NCBI RefSeq assembly: GCF_021025955.1
Contig: NZ_JAJNCL010000018.1
Location: forward strand, 1-64,000
Direction of reading: 5' to 3'
Source of the DNA: Rhodococcus qingshengii
GTDB lineage: Bacteria > Actinomycetota > Actinomycetes > Mycobacteriales > Mycobacteriaceae
DNA length: 64,000 bases
A model generated the notes under the pieces. It did not search any database and was not told the origin of the DNA. It worked only from the letters and a program-made list of their open reading frames with translations. Of the stretch, positions 62,182 to 64,000 are shown piece by piece. Numbering within the stretch: position 1 is the stretch's first letter; every line of letters begins with the position of its first letter. The position numbers and the translations under genes are program-made.

Positions 62182-63771
62182 TCAGCGGACGTAACGCAGA
62201 TTTGCCGTCATGCCTGCTTCGAAGTGGTAGGCGTTGTGGCAGTGGAACATCCACTCGCCGGGATTGTCGGCGTCGAACTCGATGGCAAGCTCGGTGCCGG
62301 GTAGGACGTTGACGGTGTCGCGGCGAAGTCCGCCGTAATCCGGTACCGCAAAGGTATGGCCGTGGGTGTGCATGGGGTGCCACATCGTGGACGTGTTCTT
62401 CATCGTGATCCGGACCCGTTCGCCCTGATTCATGACGAGCTTGCCTGCATCGGCTCCCGCCATTCCCCAGACGTACCGATCGCCGGCCTGGATCAACTCG
62501 ATGTGGTAGTCGCGATCAGGCGACTTCGTCTCGAGCCGTGCGGATTCCGTGGGCCGGAGTTCGCTTTCGGTTACCAGCCGGCCGGCCAGTTCCGAGAGGT
62601 TTCCGCCCACATCCGGATTCGCCAACGCCAACGCGTCGGTGCTGCGTAGGACGGTCGACGCATAACCATCTCGGCCCTCGACCTTCGCCACCACCGGCCA
62701 TGTTCCCGACTTCACTGTCACCAGTACGTCGTAGCGTTGGGCCATTCCGACGATGATGGTGTCGGCAGGAGTTGGTTCCACGTCGTAGCCATCGGTAGCG
62801 ACAATTGTCATCTCGTGACCGGCCACAGCGAACCGGTACGGAGTCTCGGCCGCTGCGTTGATGATTCGTAGTCGAAGGGTCGAACCGGGCGCAGCGCTGA
62901 TGACAGCAGGATCATTGGGTGGCCGCCCGTTGATCAAGTGCAGTGGATACGCGATGTGTTGAGTCATTCCGCCGAGTGGTTCGGAAGAACCGTGTCCGCC
63001 GCTCACCAACTGCTTTGCGGTGGACATGTCGGCTTCCGAATGTTCCGCCGGAGTTGTTGCTCCACCGCCGTGTCCGCCGTGCCCGCCCGCAATTGCCGGG
63101 TTCAGGGCCATCAGGACGGAATCCGGGGTGGTGCCCAATCCGTCGAGCCAGTCGTCGAGCACCAGAACGGCATCGACGTCGGCCCCCGTGGTGTCGTTCG
63201 GATCCTCGACGATCATGGCGCCGAAGAGTCCCCGATCGGCTTGTAATCCGCTGTGCGAGTGGTACCAGTACGTTCCCGGATCCGGTGCGATGAAGTTGTA
63301 CTCGAAACTCGAACCGGCGCCGATGGGAGCCTGCGTGGTGGGTGCCGCGCCGTCCATGTCGTTGCGGATTCGAATTCCGTGCCAGTGCAGTGTTGTTTCG
63401 GCGTCGAGACCGTTCTGGACGCTGACGTTCACCCGGTCACCGGACTTCAGGCGAAGTTCCGGAGCCACCGCAGCGCCTCCGTACGTCCAGGTGTCCACGA
63501 GGCGTCCGCCAAGATCTACCGTCGAGAATCCGGCGGCAAGGGCAAACGCAGCGGTGGTCCCGTTCCAGGCTCGCGCCGATTCTGTGGCAGCAACTTCGGG
63601 GTCGGTGGGCAGGATGTAGTCGAGGTCGGTCGTGGGCGTCGGAGATGCTGCAGTGGAACTGCATCCGGCAATCGTCCCCATTGCGCCGAGCCCGAGTGCC
63701 CCGGCGCCGAGTGCTCCCAAACTCAGGAAGCGGCGCCGGCCCATCACCACACCGGATCCGGGACGACTCAT
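62182..63771 (-). CDS. Multicopper oxidase, MmcO/CueO-like
   Basis: 529 aa. The Tat motif GRRRFL and lipobox TIAGCSS give a lipid-anchored exported enzyme. All four copper-binding blocks are present: LHWHGIR, YWYHSHSG, HPMHTHGH and HCHNAYHFEAGM. A His/Gly/Met-rich insertion (GGHGGHGGG... near residue 240) resembles the copper-sensing loops of CueO and mycobacterial MmcO. It oxidises Cu(I) and protects against copper. The ATG overlaps the stop of the preceding gene (ATGA). Confidence 0.93.
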   Translation of the reverse strand: MSRPGSGVVMGRRRFLSLGALGAGALGLGAMGTIAGCSSTAASPTPTTDLDYILPTDPEVAATESARAWNGTTAAFALAAGFSTVDLGGRLVDTWTYGGAAVAPELRLKSGDRVNVSVQNGLDAETTLHWHGIRIRNDMDGAAPTTQAPIGAGSSFEYNFIAPDPGTYWYHSHSGLQADRGLFGAMIVEDPNDTTGADVDAVLVLDDWLDGLGTTPDSVLMALNPAIAGGHGGHGGGATTPAEHSEADMSTAKQLVSGGHGSSEPLGGMTQHIAYPLHLINGRPPNDPAVISAAPGSTLRLRIINAAAETPYRFAVAGHEMTIVATDGYDVEPTPADTIIVGMAQRYDVLVTVKSGTWPVVAKVEGRDGYASTVLRSTDALALANPDVGGNLSELAGRLVTESELRPTESARLETKSPDRDYHIELIQAGDRYVWGMAGADAGKLVMNQGERVRITMKNTSTMWHPMHTHGHTFAVPDYGGLRRDTVNVLPGTELAIEFDADNPGEWMFHCHNAYHFEAGMTANLRYVR

Positions 63772-64000
63772 CGGAGTACTTCTGGTGTGATCAACCCGCT
63801 GACATCCCCGACGTTGCCCGAGACATCGACGGAACTGACCTGCTCGCCGGTGCTCGCGTTGTAACCCACGATCTTCTGCGGAGCGGAGCCTTCGACCTCT
63901 GGTCCCGAACCGAGCACGTAGAACGTGGTGCCGTCGACGGAAAAGGTCATGCTCTTGATGTCTGTCAGGCCGAGGTCGGCAAGCGTCAAGCTCTTCACCG
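63768..64000 (-). CDS. C-terminal part of an exported propeller-like protein, cut by the right edge
   Basis: 77 codons are visible and the frame continues beyond 64000; the GTG at 63998 is probably internal. The pattern MTFSVDGTTFYVLGSG...IVGYNASTGEQVSSVDVSG is a YncE/WD-like beta-propeller repeat. Its stop overlaps the multicopper oxidase start, so it belongs to the copper operon. It may be a periplasmic scaffold or copper-binding protein. Confidence 0.6.
   Translation of the reverse strand, partial: VKSLTLADLGLTDIKSMTFSVDGTTFYVLGSGPEVEGSAPQKIVGYNASTGEQVSSVDVSGNVGDVSGLITPEVLR

Overview
The window looks like a chromosomal segment of a mycolic-acid actinobacterium, most probably Rhodococcus of the erythropolis/qingshengii type. 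This is inferred from content, not from a search: GC-rich coding with strong GC at third codon positions, a secreted mycolyltransferase, an NDMA-type alcohol dehydrogenase, a gbl-type butyrolactone locus, the pheA2A1-pheR/catRABC order, F420-type enzymes, and several genes with probable leaderless starts. I saw no tRNA, rRNA, CRISPR array or insertion sequence.

Layout. 1-9191: a left-edge gene behind an SOS-type promoter, a frameshifted membrane gene, a GntR regulator with an MFS transporter, a WYL regulator with a VOC protein, an NmrA-like protein, and a Zur-boxed zinc chaperone gene (aztD-like). 7734-20685: the most distinctive region. An APC permease and a ten-gene, tightly packed plus-strand operon lie on either side of a TetR gene, and both promoters carry the same TCAGTCACATGA-type operator over the start point. 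The operon encodes an SCP2-like protein, a glutamine-synthetase-like ligase, alcohol dehydrogenase, gamma-glutamyl hydrolase, amidase, aldehyde dehydrogenase, Baeyer-Villiger-type monooxygenase, imine-reductase-like enzyme and PhyH-type dioxygenase. It ends in a 32-bp palindromic terminator. The logic is gamma-glutamylation of an amine followed by oxidation, for an unknown, possibly cyclic, amine. 20713-27397: phenol to catechol (pheA1, pheA2, pheR), then ring cleavage to enol-lactone (catR, catA, catB, catC).

27420-46588: a two-component pair beside an HbpS-like lipoprotein, a mycolyltransferase, an NDMA-ADH, an AarF-like kinase, and a MerR-controlled exporter/siderophore-binding operon. Then come a 2OG oxygenase with an Ada-like zinc domain, an ArsR/SRPBCC pair, an AlkB-like enzyme, a gamma-butyrolactone signalling locus (gblE, gblR, gblA), a LuxR-type regulator and an EthA-like monooxygenase. 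46674-60575: a LexA paralogue, a diguanylate cyclase, an RsrR-like Rrf2 iron-sulfur regulator with its (frameshifted) NmrA-type target and a double operator, F420/GYD/DUF72 genes, HxlR/thioesterase and MarR/FUSC divergent pairs, and a TetR/VOC/secreted lipase group. 60599-64000: a minus-strand copper operon (periplasmic protein, multicopper oxidase, two cupredoxin lipoproteins, polytopic membrane protein).

Most transcription units are a regulator plus one small metabolic unit, and in many cases the operator can be read next to or inside the promoter. Start sites, regulator-operator pairings and substrates are inferred from sequence only.
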